Shown piece by piece: positions 1 to 7,182 of a stretch of DNA of 24,094 nt. Source of the DNA: Pseudomonadota bacterium. Lineage in GTDB: Bacteria > Pseudomonadota > Alphaproteobacteria > UBA2136 > UBA6156. A program made the position numbers and the translations under genes. The notes under the pieces were generated by a model. That model was given only the letters and a program-made list of their open reading frames with translations. It did not search any database and was not told where the DNA came from. The stretch's first letter is position 1; every line of letters begins with the position of its first letter. The stretch is taken from contig RFNJ01000126.1 in NCBI GenBank assembly GCA_009927255.1, positions 1 to 24,094 on the forward strand, given 5' to 3'.

Positions 1-601
1 CCGCCAATAAACCCGCCGCACGGGTGATAATCCGGTGCAAATCCGCTGCACCATAAAATTCCAGCCGCCCATGCACGCCAAAGCGGTCACGCAGCGGGTT
101 GCTAATCATTCCCGCCCGCGTGGTGGCGCCCACCAGCGTAAACGGTGGCACATCCACCCGCACGGTGCGCGCGGCGGGGCCTTCGCCAATAATCAAATCC
201 AGCTTGTAGTCTTCCATCGCCGGATAGAGCACCTCCTCCACCACCGCACTTAACCGATGAATCTCATCAATAAACAACACATCGTGCGCTTGCAGGCTGG
301 TGAGAATCGCTGCCAAATCACCCCCCTTGGCAATCACCGGCCCACTGGTGGCGCGAAAGCCCACGCCCAGTTCTTTGGCCAAAATATGCGCCAAGCTGGT
401 TTTGCCCAAGCCGGGGGGGCCAGCCAGCAGAACATGGTCCAACGCGCCACCACGCTGCTTGGCGCTGGCAATAAACACCTGCAAATTAGCCGCCAATTCG
501 GGCTGGCCGACAAACTCCCCCAAACTCTGCGGCCGCAGCGCTTGGTCTACCTGCACTTCTTCCGGCAGTTGCTGCGAAGCCAAAATGCTCTCATCCGCCA
601 T
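1..601 (-). CDS. ruvB: Holliday junction branch-migration ATPase RuvB (partial, C-terminus off the left edge)
   Basis: AAA+ motor that drives Holliday-junction branch migration together with RuvA in recombinational repair. I translated the minus strand by hand from the ATG at 599-601, giving about 200 residues of a usual ~340. It shows the Walker A motif GPPGLGKTSL (residues 61-70), Walker B with DEIH (about 112-115) and the RuvB sensor region GATTRAG followed by NPLRDRFG (about 158-175). The reading frame is open to base 1, so the winged-helix C-terminus is missing only because the window ends. The start lies 3 bases after the ruvA stop, with a GGTGG-type ribosome site inside the ruvA tail, so the two are co-transcribed. 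Certain as RuvB. Confidence 0.97.
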   Translation of the reverse strand, partial: MADESILASQQLPEEVQVDQALRPQSLGEFVGQPELAANLQVFIASAKQRGGALDHVLLAGPPGLGKTSLAHILAKELGVGFRATSGPVIAKGGDLAAILTSLQAHDVLFIDEIHRLSAVVEEVLYPAMEDYKLDLIIGEGPAARTVRVDVPPFTLVGATTRAGMISNPLRDRFGVHGRLEFYGAADLHRIITRAAGLLA

Positions 602-604
602 TGC

Positions 605-1186
605 TTAGGCCACCTTTTTCAAAGCGGTGCGGAACAGCGCCTCAAACCCCGCATCCGGCACCGCTTTCAGCGCTTCTACAGCCGCTTGCTCAGCGGTTTT
701 GGGCTGATAGCCAAGATTCACTAACGCCGAAACCACATCACCAACAACCCCCGCCACCGGCATGCTGCCACCCGCCAAAGGCCCAATGCTGCCAAGTTTA
801 TCCTTCAATTCCACAATAATTTTTTCGGCCATTTTTTTACCAATTCCACTGGCACGGGCCAGCACGCTGGGTTGGTTGAGGCTAATCGCCTGCTGAATCT
901 CCCCCACTGTAAAGGTGGTAAGCAAACTGAGCCCCAGCTTCGGCCCCACCCCGCTCACACTGGTCAATTGGTCAAAAAACGCCCGCTCAGCCGCGCTGAT
1001 GAAGCCAAACAGCGTCAGCGCATCCTCCCGCACATTCAGCATCGTAAATAAGCGCGCGGGCTGGCCCACCTGCAAGCTGCCCAGCGTCCGCCCGGGGCAC
1101 AGCACGGCGTAGCCAACCCCGTGGCAATCAATCACCGCGTAGGTGGCGCCTACCTCTAAAACTGGCCCGCTTAAAACTGAAATCAT
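605..1186 (-). CDS. ruvA: Holliday junction-binding protein RuvA
   Basis: Tetrameric protein that clamps the four-way junction and loads RuvB rings. At 193 residues it is close to the family length (~200). It has the N-terminal OB-fold (starting MISVLSGPVLEV), two helix-hairpin-helix motifs (SVSGVGPKLGLSLL near 77-90 and ARASGIGKKMAEKI near 111-124), and a C-terminal domain III containing ALVNLGY that contacts RuvB. ruvB follows after 3 bases. ruvC, which often precedes ruvA, is not here; lpdA lies upstream on the same strand with a 95-base gap. A small GCCCC/GGGGC dyad (1198-1215) lies just upstream of the start and may reduce ribosome access; this is speculation. No strong Shine-Dalgarno is visible. 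Confidence 0.97.
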   Translation of the reverse strand: MISVLSGPVLEVGATYAVIDCHGVGYAVLCPGRTLGSLQVGQPARLFTMLNVREDALTLFGFISAAERAFFDQLTSVSGVGPKLGLSLLTTFTVGEIQQAISLNQPSVLARASGIGKKMAEKIIVELKDKLGSIGPLAGGSMPVAGVVGDVVSALVNLGYQPKTAEQAAVEALKAVPDAGFEALFRTALKKVA

Positions 1187-1281
1187 GCGCCATCATAGCC
1201 CCAGCGGCATGGGGCAGGGAAGGGGGTATACGCAGCAAACGGCTACAAGAATAGGCACAAAACAGCCTTTTTTAGAAATAA

Positions 1282-2676
1282 CTAAGCATGGATTGCTCGA
1301 TTCCCCGTAGCCGCCAACGCCGCCTCTTTAACGGCTTCTGTCATCGTCGGGTGGGCATGCACCGTGCGCGCTAAATCTTCGGCACTGCCTTTAAATTCCA
1401 TGATGGCTACTGCTTCGCCGATCATCTCGGAAACATTGCCGCCAATCAGGTGAACGCCTAAAAGCTCATCTGTTTGCGGGTGGGCAATTACTTTAGCGAA
1501 GCCGTCGCTGTCGTCTATTGCTAGTGCTCGCCCATTGGCAGCGAACTTGAATTTGCCAATTTTGGCGCCGCCAAATTTGGCCGTTGCCTCGGCTTCGGTG
1601 AGGCCTACGCCAGCTAGTTCGGGGTGGGTATAAACCACCCACGGGATGGTGCCGTAATTCACGTGCCCCGCCTGCCCGGCCAGCATTTCGGCCAGCGCCA
1701 CACCTTCTTCTTCGCCCTTGTGGGCTAGCATGGGGCCGGGGATGCAGTCGCCAATGGCGTAAATGCCTGCGAGGTTGGTTTGGTAGTGGGCATCCACTTG
1801 AATGACTCCGCGTGCATCTAGCGCCACACCTGCTTCGGCCAAGCCCATGCCAGAAGTGGCGGATTTACGGCCTACTGCTACGAGTGCGATGTCGCCTTCA
1901 ATATTTTTGGTGCTGCCGTCGGCTTTTTGAATTGTTACTTTTACGCCTTGTTTGGTGGTTTCTACCGTCTGCACTTTGCTTTCTAAATGGAATACTAGCC
2001 CTTGCTTTTCAAAGAGTTTTTGGGATTCGCGGCCGAGGTCTTCGTCCATAATTGCGACGGGGCGGTTGGCGATATCAATGACCGTAACTTCGGCACCTAA
2101 ACGGCGCCAGACGCTACCCATTTCCAGCCCAATAACGCCGGCGCCAATGACCACCAAGTGTTTGGGAACATTGGGTAAATTGAGGGCATCGGTGCTGTCG
2201 ATTATTTTAGTGTGGTCGAATTTGGCAAATGGTAATTCGACTGGTACGCTGCCGGTGGCGATGACAATGTGCTTGGTGCGCAGTTCTTCGCCATTATCGA
2301 GAGTTACGATTCCGGCGCTTTTGAGGGTTGCCCAGGCGGTTTTTACGGTAATTTTATTCTTTTTCATCAGCATGCCGATGCCGCTGGTGAGCTGTTTTAC
2401 CACGGCATCTTTGCGGGCTAACATGGCGGAAAGATTGAGGTTTAGCTTGCTGACTTCGATGCCGTGTTTGGCCATGCCGTGGGCGGCCATGTGGTAGTGA
2501 TGGCTGCTTTGGAGCAGTGCTTTGCTTGGAATACAGCCAACATTGAGGCAGGTGCCGCCTAAGGCGGCGCGTTTATCAATCAGGCAGACGTTTTGGCCGA
2601 GTTGGGCGGCGCGAATGGCGCAAACGTAGCCTGCTGGGCCAGCGCCGATGATGATAATATCGAAGGTTTCAGCCAT
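1282..2676 (-). CDS. lpdA: Dihydrolipoamide dehydrogenase (E3)
   Basis: FAD-dependent E3 subunit that reoxidises dihydrolipoyl groups of pyruvate or 2-oxoglutarate dehydrogenase (or the glycine cleavage system) using NAD+. Length 464 residues, typical. Visible features are the FAD-binding GAGPAG near residue 11, the redox disulfide in GGTCLNVGCIPSK (Cys43/Cys48), the NAD-binding GAGVIGLEMG near 180, the second FAD contact YAIGDC, and the C-terminal HAHPTMTE with the catalytic His442/Glu447 pair. No E1 or E2 genes lie in the window, so the partner complex is unknown. It has its own upstream promoter candidate (2715-2744) and is separated from the methyltransferase by a C-poor (on +) spacer, so it is probably a separate transcription unit. 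Confidence 0.96.
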   Translation of the reverse strand: MAETFDIIIIGAGPAGYVCAIRAAQLGQNVCLIDKRAALGGTCLNVGCIPSKALLQSSHHYHMAAHGMAKHGIEVSKLNLNLSAMLARKDAVVKQLTSGIGMLMKKNKITVKTAWATLKSAGIVTLDNGEELRTKHIVIATGSVPVELPFAKFDHTKIIDSTDALNLPNVPKHLVVIGAGVIGLEMGSVWRRLGAEVTVIDIANRPVAIMDEDLGRESQKLFEKQGLVFHLESKVQTVETTKQGVKVTIQKADGSTKNIEGDIALVAVGRKSATSGMGLAEAGVALDARGVIQVDAHYQTNLAGIYAIGDCIPGPMLAHKGEEEGVALAEMLAGQAGHVNYGTIPWVVYTHPELAGVGLTEAEATAKFGGAKIGKFKFAANGRALAIDDSDGFAKVIAHPQTDELLGVHLIGGNVSEMIGEAVAIMEFKGSAEDLARTVHAHPTMTEAVKEAALAATGNRAIHA

Positions 2677-2714
2677 TTTTTTGCTCCGTTAGATTGGGCT
2701 CTTGATGCGGGGGC

Positions 2715-2744
2715 ATCTAACACTTTTTTTGGCGGTTTTGTCAA
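2715..2744 (-). promoter_or_regulatory. Candidate sigma70-type promoter of lpdA
   Basis: Read on the minus strand: a perfect -35 TTGACA (2739-2744), an 18-base spacer and a weaker -10 TTAGAT (2715-2720), followed about 40 bases later by the lpdA start. The exact -35 sequence and position support it; the -10 matches the consensus only partly. Confidence 0.5.
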
Positions 2745-2760
2745 ATGTTGGCGGGGTTGA

Positions 2761-2967
2761 TTTTGGCAGAATGATTAAAATTGGTAAGGGGACGGTTTAT
2801 TTTATGATTTGGCGGGTAAAGTGGATGATTTGGAATGATTGGTGCTTTGGTTTTGCGCGATGAAATGGTATTGATTTGGTATTTATTTGGATTTTTTTGG
2901 GGGGTGATGGGGGTAGGTAATAGGTGTTAGGTGGTAAGCATGAGAGTGGGATTGTGGTGTGATTTGG
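2761..2967 (-). promoter_or_regulatory. C-rich, G-poor transcript zone after the methyltransferase gene; candidate Rho-dependent termination region
   Basis: By hand count the plus strand has about 76 G but only 7 C in these 207 bases, so RNA copied from the minus strand here is C-rich and almost free of G. That is the composition expected of a Rho loading (rut) zone. It starts at the stop codon of the methyltransferase gene and ends before the lpdA promoter. No hairpin plus T-run was found there. It contains four exact copies of TGATTTGG (2805-2812, 2826-2833, 2872-2879, 2960-2967), i.e. CCAAATCA in the transcript. The termination role is inferred from composition and position only. Confidence 0.45.
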
Positions 2968-3558
2968 TTATGTGGCGCTTTTTTGGGCAACCACCACTCC
3001 AAACAATCCCAAACATTGCCACTGCCCAAGCACCTGCAACTTATGCTTAGTTATTTCCTCCAGCAGTTCAGTGTGGCCAAAGCGCGCAGGCGGGTGCGGC
3101 GCCAGCCAGTGAATGGCCAATAGCAGCGGCCGATAAAATTCCAGCAAATACATCACCCCATGCGGCGCCAAAACCCGCGCAGATTCCGCCACCGCCCCGC
3201 GCCAGTTGGGCACGTGGTGGATGCAGCCAAGGCTGGTAATGATATCAACGCACCCATCCGCCAGCAGCAGCTCTTCAGCCCGCCCTTGGCGCACGGTTGC
3301 GGGAATCCCCAGCGCCACCATCCGCGCCTGCGCCCGCGCCACTTGGGCGGGGTCAAGGTCAATCCCCAGCAGTTTGGCGGGCTTGGCCCGCGCCGCCAGC
3401 ATCGCCAGCCCTTGGCCGTTGCCGCAGCCAATGTCCAACGCGCGCTTGCCCTGCGGAAAAGCCAAAATCTGCCCAAACGCCCAAGGCTCCAGCAGGTGCA
3501 AACTGAACGCCCGCAGCGGGCTGTTCACCACCAACCGCTCCCAAAAACTTAGTTTCAT
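2968..3558 (-). CDS. Class I SAM-dependent methyltransferase, substrate unknown
   Basis: A 196-residue protein with a Rossmann-type methyltransferase fold: motif I LDIGCGNGQG (residues 41-50), the acidic ribose-binding GIDLD (65-69), a motif-IV-like region around TSLGCIHHV, and a later MYLLEFYRP strand. This fits the Methyltransf_11/25-type families; the sequence does not show whether the substrate is a small molecule, a lipid or a quinone precursor. Its ATG overlaps the glmS stop codon by one base (TAATG), so its translation is probably coupled to glmS. Linkage to an amino-sugar enzyme may be only transcriptional. Confidence 0.85.
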   Translation of the reverse strand: MKLSFWERLVVNSPLRAFSLHLLEPWAFGQILAFPQGKRALDIGCGNGQGLAMLAARAKPAKLLGIDLDPAQVARAQARMVALGIPATVRQGRAEELLLADGCVDIITSLGCIHHVPNWRGAVAESARVLAPHGVMYLLEFYRPLLLAIHWLAPHPPARFGHTELLEEITKHKLQVLGQWQCLGLFGVVVAQKSAT

Positions 3559-5428
3559 TATTCCACAGTTACGCTCTTGGCCAAATTGCGCGGCTGGTCC
3601 ACATCCGTCCCCTTCATCGTGGCGGTAAAGTAGGCCAGCAGTTGCAGCGGCACGGCAAAGGCCATCGGCAGCAACGCCTGCGGCACGGCGGGGATTTCCA
3701 CCACCACCATCCCACTATGCACCTGCCCACTTTCGCGCAGTTGGTTGGCGCCGGCAGCATCGGTCATCAACACAATTTGCCCATGCCGCGCCTCCACTTC
3801 CTTCAGGTTGCTGATGGTCTTCTCAAACAGTCCATCGTGGCTGGCCGCCAAATTCACCACCACCAGTTCTTTGTCCACCAGCGCAATCGGCCCGTGTTTC
3901 ATTTCGCCGCTGGCATAGCCTTCGCTATGAATATAACTAATTTCCTTCATTTTTAGCGCACCCTCCAGCGCCATCGGCGCCAAGCTACCACGGCCCAAAT
4001 ACAGCATGCTTTTGGCCTCTTGCAGCCGCTCAGCCAGTTGCGCCAGCGTGCCTTTTTCGTGGCTCATTTCAGTAATCAGGCTGGTTAAAATGGTTGGCAG
4101 CGTGCGCAGGTGCGCCACATGCCCGGCCACATCGGCACTGGCCATGCCCCGCGCCTGCGCCAGTTGCAGCGCCAGCAGCGCCAGCGTGGTAATCATCGCC
4201 ATAAAGGCCTTGGTGCTGGCCACCGCAATTTCGCGCTCGGCTAGCAAATTCACCACCGTATCTGCCGTGCGCGCCATGGTGCTGGTGGGCACGTTGGTGA
4301 GGAGCAGGGTGTGCTGCCCCGCCGCCTTGGCGTGCTGAAGCGCAGCCAGCGTATCCGCTGTTTCGCCACTTTGGCTCACCGCAATAAACAAGCCCCCCGG
4401 CACATAGGGCGGGTTCCTATATCGAAATTCCGACGCCACATCCACATTCACCGGCACCCGCGCCAACTGCTCCAGATAATACTTACCCACCAACCCCGCA
4501 TAATAGGCCGTGCCGCAGGCCACAATATTGATAAACGGCACCTTGCCCAGCGCCAGCTTGCCCAGCGGCAGCGCGGGCAGCATGGTGGAACTATTGGTGT
4601 GCGCCTGCAAAACACGGCTCACCACCGCGGGCTGCTCGTTAATTTCCTTCAGCATAAAGTGCCGGTAGCCCATTTTCCCGGCCATATCCGCACTTTGGTC
4701 CACCACCTTCACCGCGCGCTTGGCGGGCTTGCCGTTTTCATCGGTAATCTCCACCGTTTTCGGGGTAATCACCACCACATCGCCATCTTCCAAATACATA
4801 AAACGGCTGGTAATCCCTGCTAAAGCCAGGGGGTCCGATACCAAATAATTCGCGCCCTCACCAAGCCCCACACACAGCGGCGCGCCACGGCGGGTGCCCA
4901 CCATCCGCGTGGCATCGCCTTGCTTCATCACCACAAAAGCATAGTGGCCGTGGAATTTACCGTTCACCGCATGCACCGCTTGCGCCAGCGTTTTGGCGCT
5001 GTGTTCCAGCGCATTGGCAAGGGCAAAGGGAATCACCTCGGTATCCGTCTCGCTCATAAACGTCGCACCATGGGGCAGAAGTTCAGCCTTAATTGCGGCA
5101 AAGTTCTCAATAATTCCGTTATGCACCACGGTTAGGTTATGCCCGCCCAACTTGCCGCTATGCGGGTGGGCATTGGCCACGGTGGCAGCACCATGGGTGG
5201 CCCAGCGGGTGTGGCCCAGCCCCGTGCTGGAACTACTTGGGGATTATCCTTCACCACCGCCTGCAAAGCCGCCAATTTGCCCACCGCCTTGCGCACTTCC
5301 AGCTGGCCCAAGTTATTCAGCAACGCCACGCCTGCGCTGTCATAGCCCCGATATTCCAGCCGCTGCAGCCCACCCATAATAATCTCCAAAGCCTTGGCAT
5401 CGCCCACCACTCCTACAATTCCGCACAT
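3558..5428 (-). CDS. glmS: Glutamine-fructose-6-phosphate aminotransferase GlmS, interrupted by a one-base frameshift
   Basis: Makes glucosamine-6-phosphate from fructose-6-phosphate and glutamine, the first step to UDP-GlcNAc for peptidoglycan and LPS. The start is the ATG at 5428, placing Cys directly after Met (MCGIVGVVG) as the N-terminal nucleophile of the glutaminase domain; an in-frame ATG three codons earlier is unlikely. The isomerase half shows two SIS domains (SQSGETADTL; ALEGALKMKEISYIHSEGY) and the family C-terminus NLAKSVTVE. The frame breaks near 5237: the 5' frame reads DNPQVVPARGW, while the next frame reads STGLGHTRWATHGA. Adding one base to the two-base T run at 5237-5238 (plus strand) restores DNPQSSSTGLGHTRWATHGA and a 623-residue protein. 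Either a sequencing error or a real disruption; error is favoured because the rest of the gene is intact. Confidence 0.93.
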
Positions 5429-5455
5429 TATAAGCACCCTTTCGTTTGCTGCGTT

Positions 5456-5484
5456 ATGCTACGGGCAGGGCAGGGGGGCGACAA
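5456..5484 (-). promoter_or_regulatory. Candidate glmS promoter
   Basis: On the minus strand: TTGTCG (5479-5484), a 17-base spacer, and TAGCAT (5456-5461), each matching 4 of 6 consensus bases, about 28 bases before the glmS start. A GAAAGGG ribosome site sits between the promoter and the start codon. No obvious glmS ribozyme or other leader structure fits in this short leader. Confidence 0.35.
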
Positions 5485-5526
5485 GCGTGGCGCTTATTAA
5501 ACTATCACCTCTTAAATTATGGCCTG

Positions 5527-5555
5527 TTGACAGCCATCGAAATTAAATGCATACA
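5527..5555 (+). promoter_or_regulatory. Candidate promoter of the 58-residue membrane protein gene
   Basis: Perfect -35 TTGACA (5527-5532), a 17-base spacer and a weak -10 CATACA (5550-5555) preceded by TG. The start codon follows 45 bases later. It is divergent from the glmS promoter about 45 bases away. Confidence 0.45.
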
Positions 5556-5600
5556 CCATCTGTGGCCAATCGGGGCCATCATATCGTTTAGGAGAAAACC

Positions 5601-5777
5601 ATGGACTTGTCTCCGTTCGTCGCCTTCGCTTTGCTGGTTGGGGCTGTTCTCGCGGTCATTCACTACGGCTTCGGCAAGGGCTTTACCGCCAACTGGCCGA
5701 AGGACGCCGACGGCAAGCTCGTCTGGCGCGGCCCAAAGTATAAGGTGTCCGCGCACAAAATGCGCGATAAACACTAA
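5601..5777 (+). CDS. 58-residue single-pass membrane protein of unknown function
   Basis: Not recognised. The ATG at 5601 follows a strong ribosome site (TTTAGGAGAAAACC), and the reading frame ends with TAA at 5775-5777. The protein opens MDLSPFVAFALLVGAVLAVI: a hydrophobic membrane segment at about residues 5-20, then a basic, soluble tail (GFGKGF, NWPKDADGKLVW, KVSAHKMRDKH). The tail is likely cytoplasmic by the positive-inside rule. The gene stands alone between divergent glmS and the convergent beta-helix gene, with a consensus -35 upstream and a perfect terminator 8 bases downstream. Codons such as GTC, TTC, CTC and AAG are frequent, which suggests good expression. Possible roles include a small regulator or a subunit of a membrane complex; nothing in the sequence decides. 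It is a gene too short for many annotation pipelines. Confidence 0.8.
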   Translation: MDLSPFVAFALLVGAVLAVIHYGFGKGFTANWPKDADGKLVWRGPKYKVSAHKMRDKH

Positions 5778-5784
5778 CGAAATT

Positions 5785-5818
5785 GGGGCCGGAGAGAGCA
5801 ATCTCTCCGGCCCCTTTC
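5785..5818 (+). terminator. Strong intrinsic terminator after the 58-residue protein gene
   Basis: A perfect 13-bp stem, GGGGCCGGAGAGA (5785-5797) with TCTCTCCGGCCCC (5802-5814), closed by a GCAA tetraloop of the stable GNRA class and followed by a T-rich run (TTTCTATTCTT). On the minus strand the stem is followed by AATTTCG, so it may also work weakly against the opposing beta-helix gene that ends at 5837. Confidence 0.92.
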
Positions 5819-5836
5819 TATTCTTCTTACCTACAT

Positions 5837-6568
5837 CTACCCAGAATAAGTCACCGCCGCCCCCGCCTTCAGGCTCACCCGTTCTTTGGGCCGAACATCC
5901 AACTCCTGCTTCACCGTCACCAGTTGGTCGGGTGCAATGTAACCATTCAAAACCACCCCACTGCCCACCCAACTATGGGCGCCCACCACTGCGCCGGGGC
6001 TGGCCACCACGTTGGCGCCCACGCGGCTTTGGTCGCCCATAAAGGCCCCCAAAAAGTCGCGCTTGCTGTCCACTGCTCCCGCACCCCAGTCGCACTTAAT
6101 CGCGCTTTGGTTAAATTTACGGTTGGCCAAAATGGCGCCGCTGCCCACCCGTGCGCCACGGCCCAAAATGCCGTCACCGGCAAAGGTCCCATCCTGAATT
6201 TTCGCCCCTTCCAGCGCCAAAATATTCTTCACATCAGCACTGTGGCCAATCACGCAGTTATCCGCCAAATAACTGCCATGCCGCACATTGGCATGGGGCC
6301 GAATCGTCACATGCTTGCCAATATAAACCGGCCCCTCCACCACCGCACCACTGTGCACAATGCTCCCCGCACCTACCCACACCGCACCATGCAGTACCGC
6401 ACCGTCTTCTACTTTGCCTTCCACCTTACCCGCTCCCACTTTCGCCTTCAAAAAAGCGGGTAACGCATTCAGCGCCGCCACGGGGCCAAGAGGATCATTC
6501 TCAAACCCTTTTAAAAAATCGGCGAGTTGTGTTGGTAGTCCTTCTAATTCAAACAATCCCCATAGCAT
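5837..6568 (-). CDS. Left-handed beta-helix (hexapeptide repeat) protein resembling the C-terminal half of GlmU / NDP-sugar enzymes
   Basis: 243 residues. After an N-terminal helix-forming segment (MLWGLFELEGLPTQLADFLKG, where the residues suit two helices) come imperfect hexapeptide repeats from about residue 50 to 215 (for example GAVLHGAVWVGAGSIVHSGA and AVVEGPVYIGKHVTI). These are typical of trimeric acyl/acetyltransferases and of the lbH domain of COG1208-like nucleotidyltransferases. No pyrophosphorylase domain is present, so it is not a full GlmU. A GNRKF-like NRKFNQ stretch resembles the GlmU beta-helix. Function could be an acetyltransferase or a structural or sensor protein. The ATG at 6568 is supported by AAGGAGA eight bases upstream. 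It lies close to glmS on the same strand but is separated by the small-protein unit. Confidence 0.8.
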   Translation of the reverse strand: MLWGLFELEGLPTQLADFLKGFENDPLGPVAALNALPAFLKAKVGAGKVEGKVEDGAVLHGAVWVGAGSIVHSGAVVEGPVYIGKHVTIRPHANVRHGSYLADNCVIGHSADVKNILALEGAKIQDGTFAGDGILGRGARVGSGAILANRKFNQSAIKCDWGAGAVDSKRDFLGAFMGDQSRVGANVVASPGAVVGAHSWVGSGVVLNGYIAPDQLVTVKQELDVRPKERVSLKAGAAVTYSG

Positions 6569-6674
6569 GCGTGTGTTCTCCTTTATGGAGAGAGCATAGC
6601 ATATTTGAGAGAGAATTTTTTTGAAAAATTCGTGGCATTAGCAGCTATGTAGCTTATTAAATACTAAAATAAGC

Positions 6675-6746
6675 TGGATTCCAGATAGCTTAATTTTACG
6701 GACTCGCAAGTGCTCATCTCGTAAAATTTAAGCTTCTGGAATGACG
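6675..6746. repeat. Long imperfect palindrome (REP-like) between the beta-helix gene and the tRNA cluster
   Basis: The left arm runs from GGATTCCAGA through AGCTTAATTTTACG (6677-6700) and the right arm from CGTAAAATTTAAGCT through TCTGGAATGA (6720-6744). The arms pair over about 22 bases with small bulges around a 19-base loop. The GGATTCC...GGAATGAC ends resemble dispersed REP-like elements in many proteobacterial genomes. It lies directly downstream (minus direction) of the broken tRNA and could end tRNA transcripts, but there is no clean T-run. The remaining sequence in 6569-6791 holds an 8-bp AT-only dyad (6613-6631) and no open reading frame that I believe. Confidence 0.7.
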
Positions 6747-6791
6747 ACCTGTGTGGAGTGCTTTATACACATCATATTGCTGATTTTTGGA

Positions 6792-6894
<103 letters not shown>

Positions 6895-6912
6895 ATAAAT
6901 TAAGAATAAGCA

Positions 6913-6990
<78 letters not shown>

Positions 6991-7003
6991 ATAAATTCTA
7001 AAA

Positions 7004-7080
7004 TGGTCGGGATGACAGGATTTGAACCTGCGACCCTCACACCCCCAGCGTGATGCGCTACCAGGCTGCGCTACATCCCG
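7004..7080 (-). tRNA. tRNA-Pro (anticodon GGG)
   Basis: Reads CCC/CCU codons. Cloverleaf on the minus strand: acceptor CGGGATG/CATCCCG, D arm GCGC/GCGC, anticodon stem TCACG/TGTGA (one G-U pair) with loop CTGGGGG (anticodon GGG), T stem GCAGG/CCTGT with loop TTCAAAT, and encoded CCA. It is the first gene of the tRNA array; the CGG tRNA follows after 13 bases. Confidence 0.95.
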
Positions 7081-7090
7081 ACACCGTGGC

Positions 7091-7119
7091 TGCTTACCCC
7101 ATCCCGCCCGCCAATGCAA
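7091..7119 (-). promoter_or_regulatory. Possible promoter of the tRNA-Pro cluster
   Basis: On the minus strand: TTGCAT (7114-7119), a 17-base spacer and TAAGCA (7091-7096), ending 10 bases before the mature 5' end of tRNA-Pro(GGG). Both hexamers are only partial matches. It sits in the 102-base gap that is divergent with pntAA. Confidence 0.3.
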
Positions 7120-7182
7120 GTAATTGTGCAACCGCGCAGCAGCCTACTTGCAGCGCAAGCGCAAACAGCGCAATTTCGGCCC

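Noticed and set aside
1198..1215. GCCCC/GGGGC dyad as a terminator between lpdA and ruvA
   Set aside because: Only five base pairs with an eight-base loop and no T-run on either strand.
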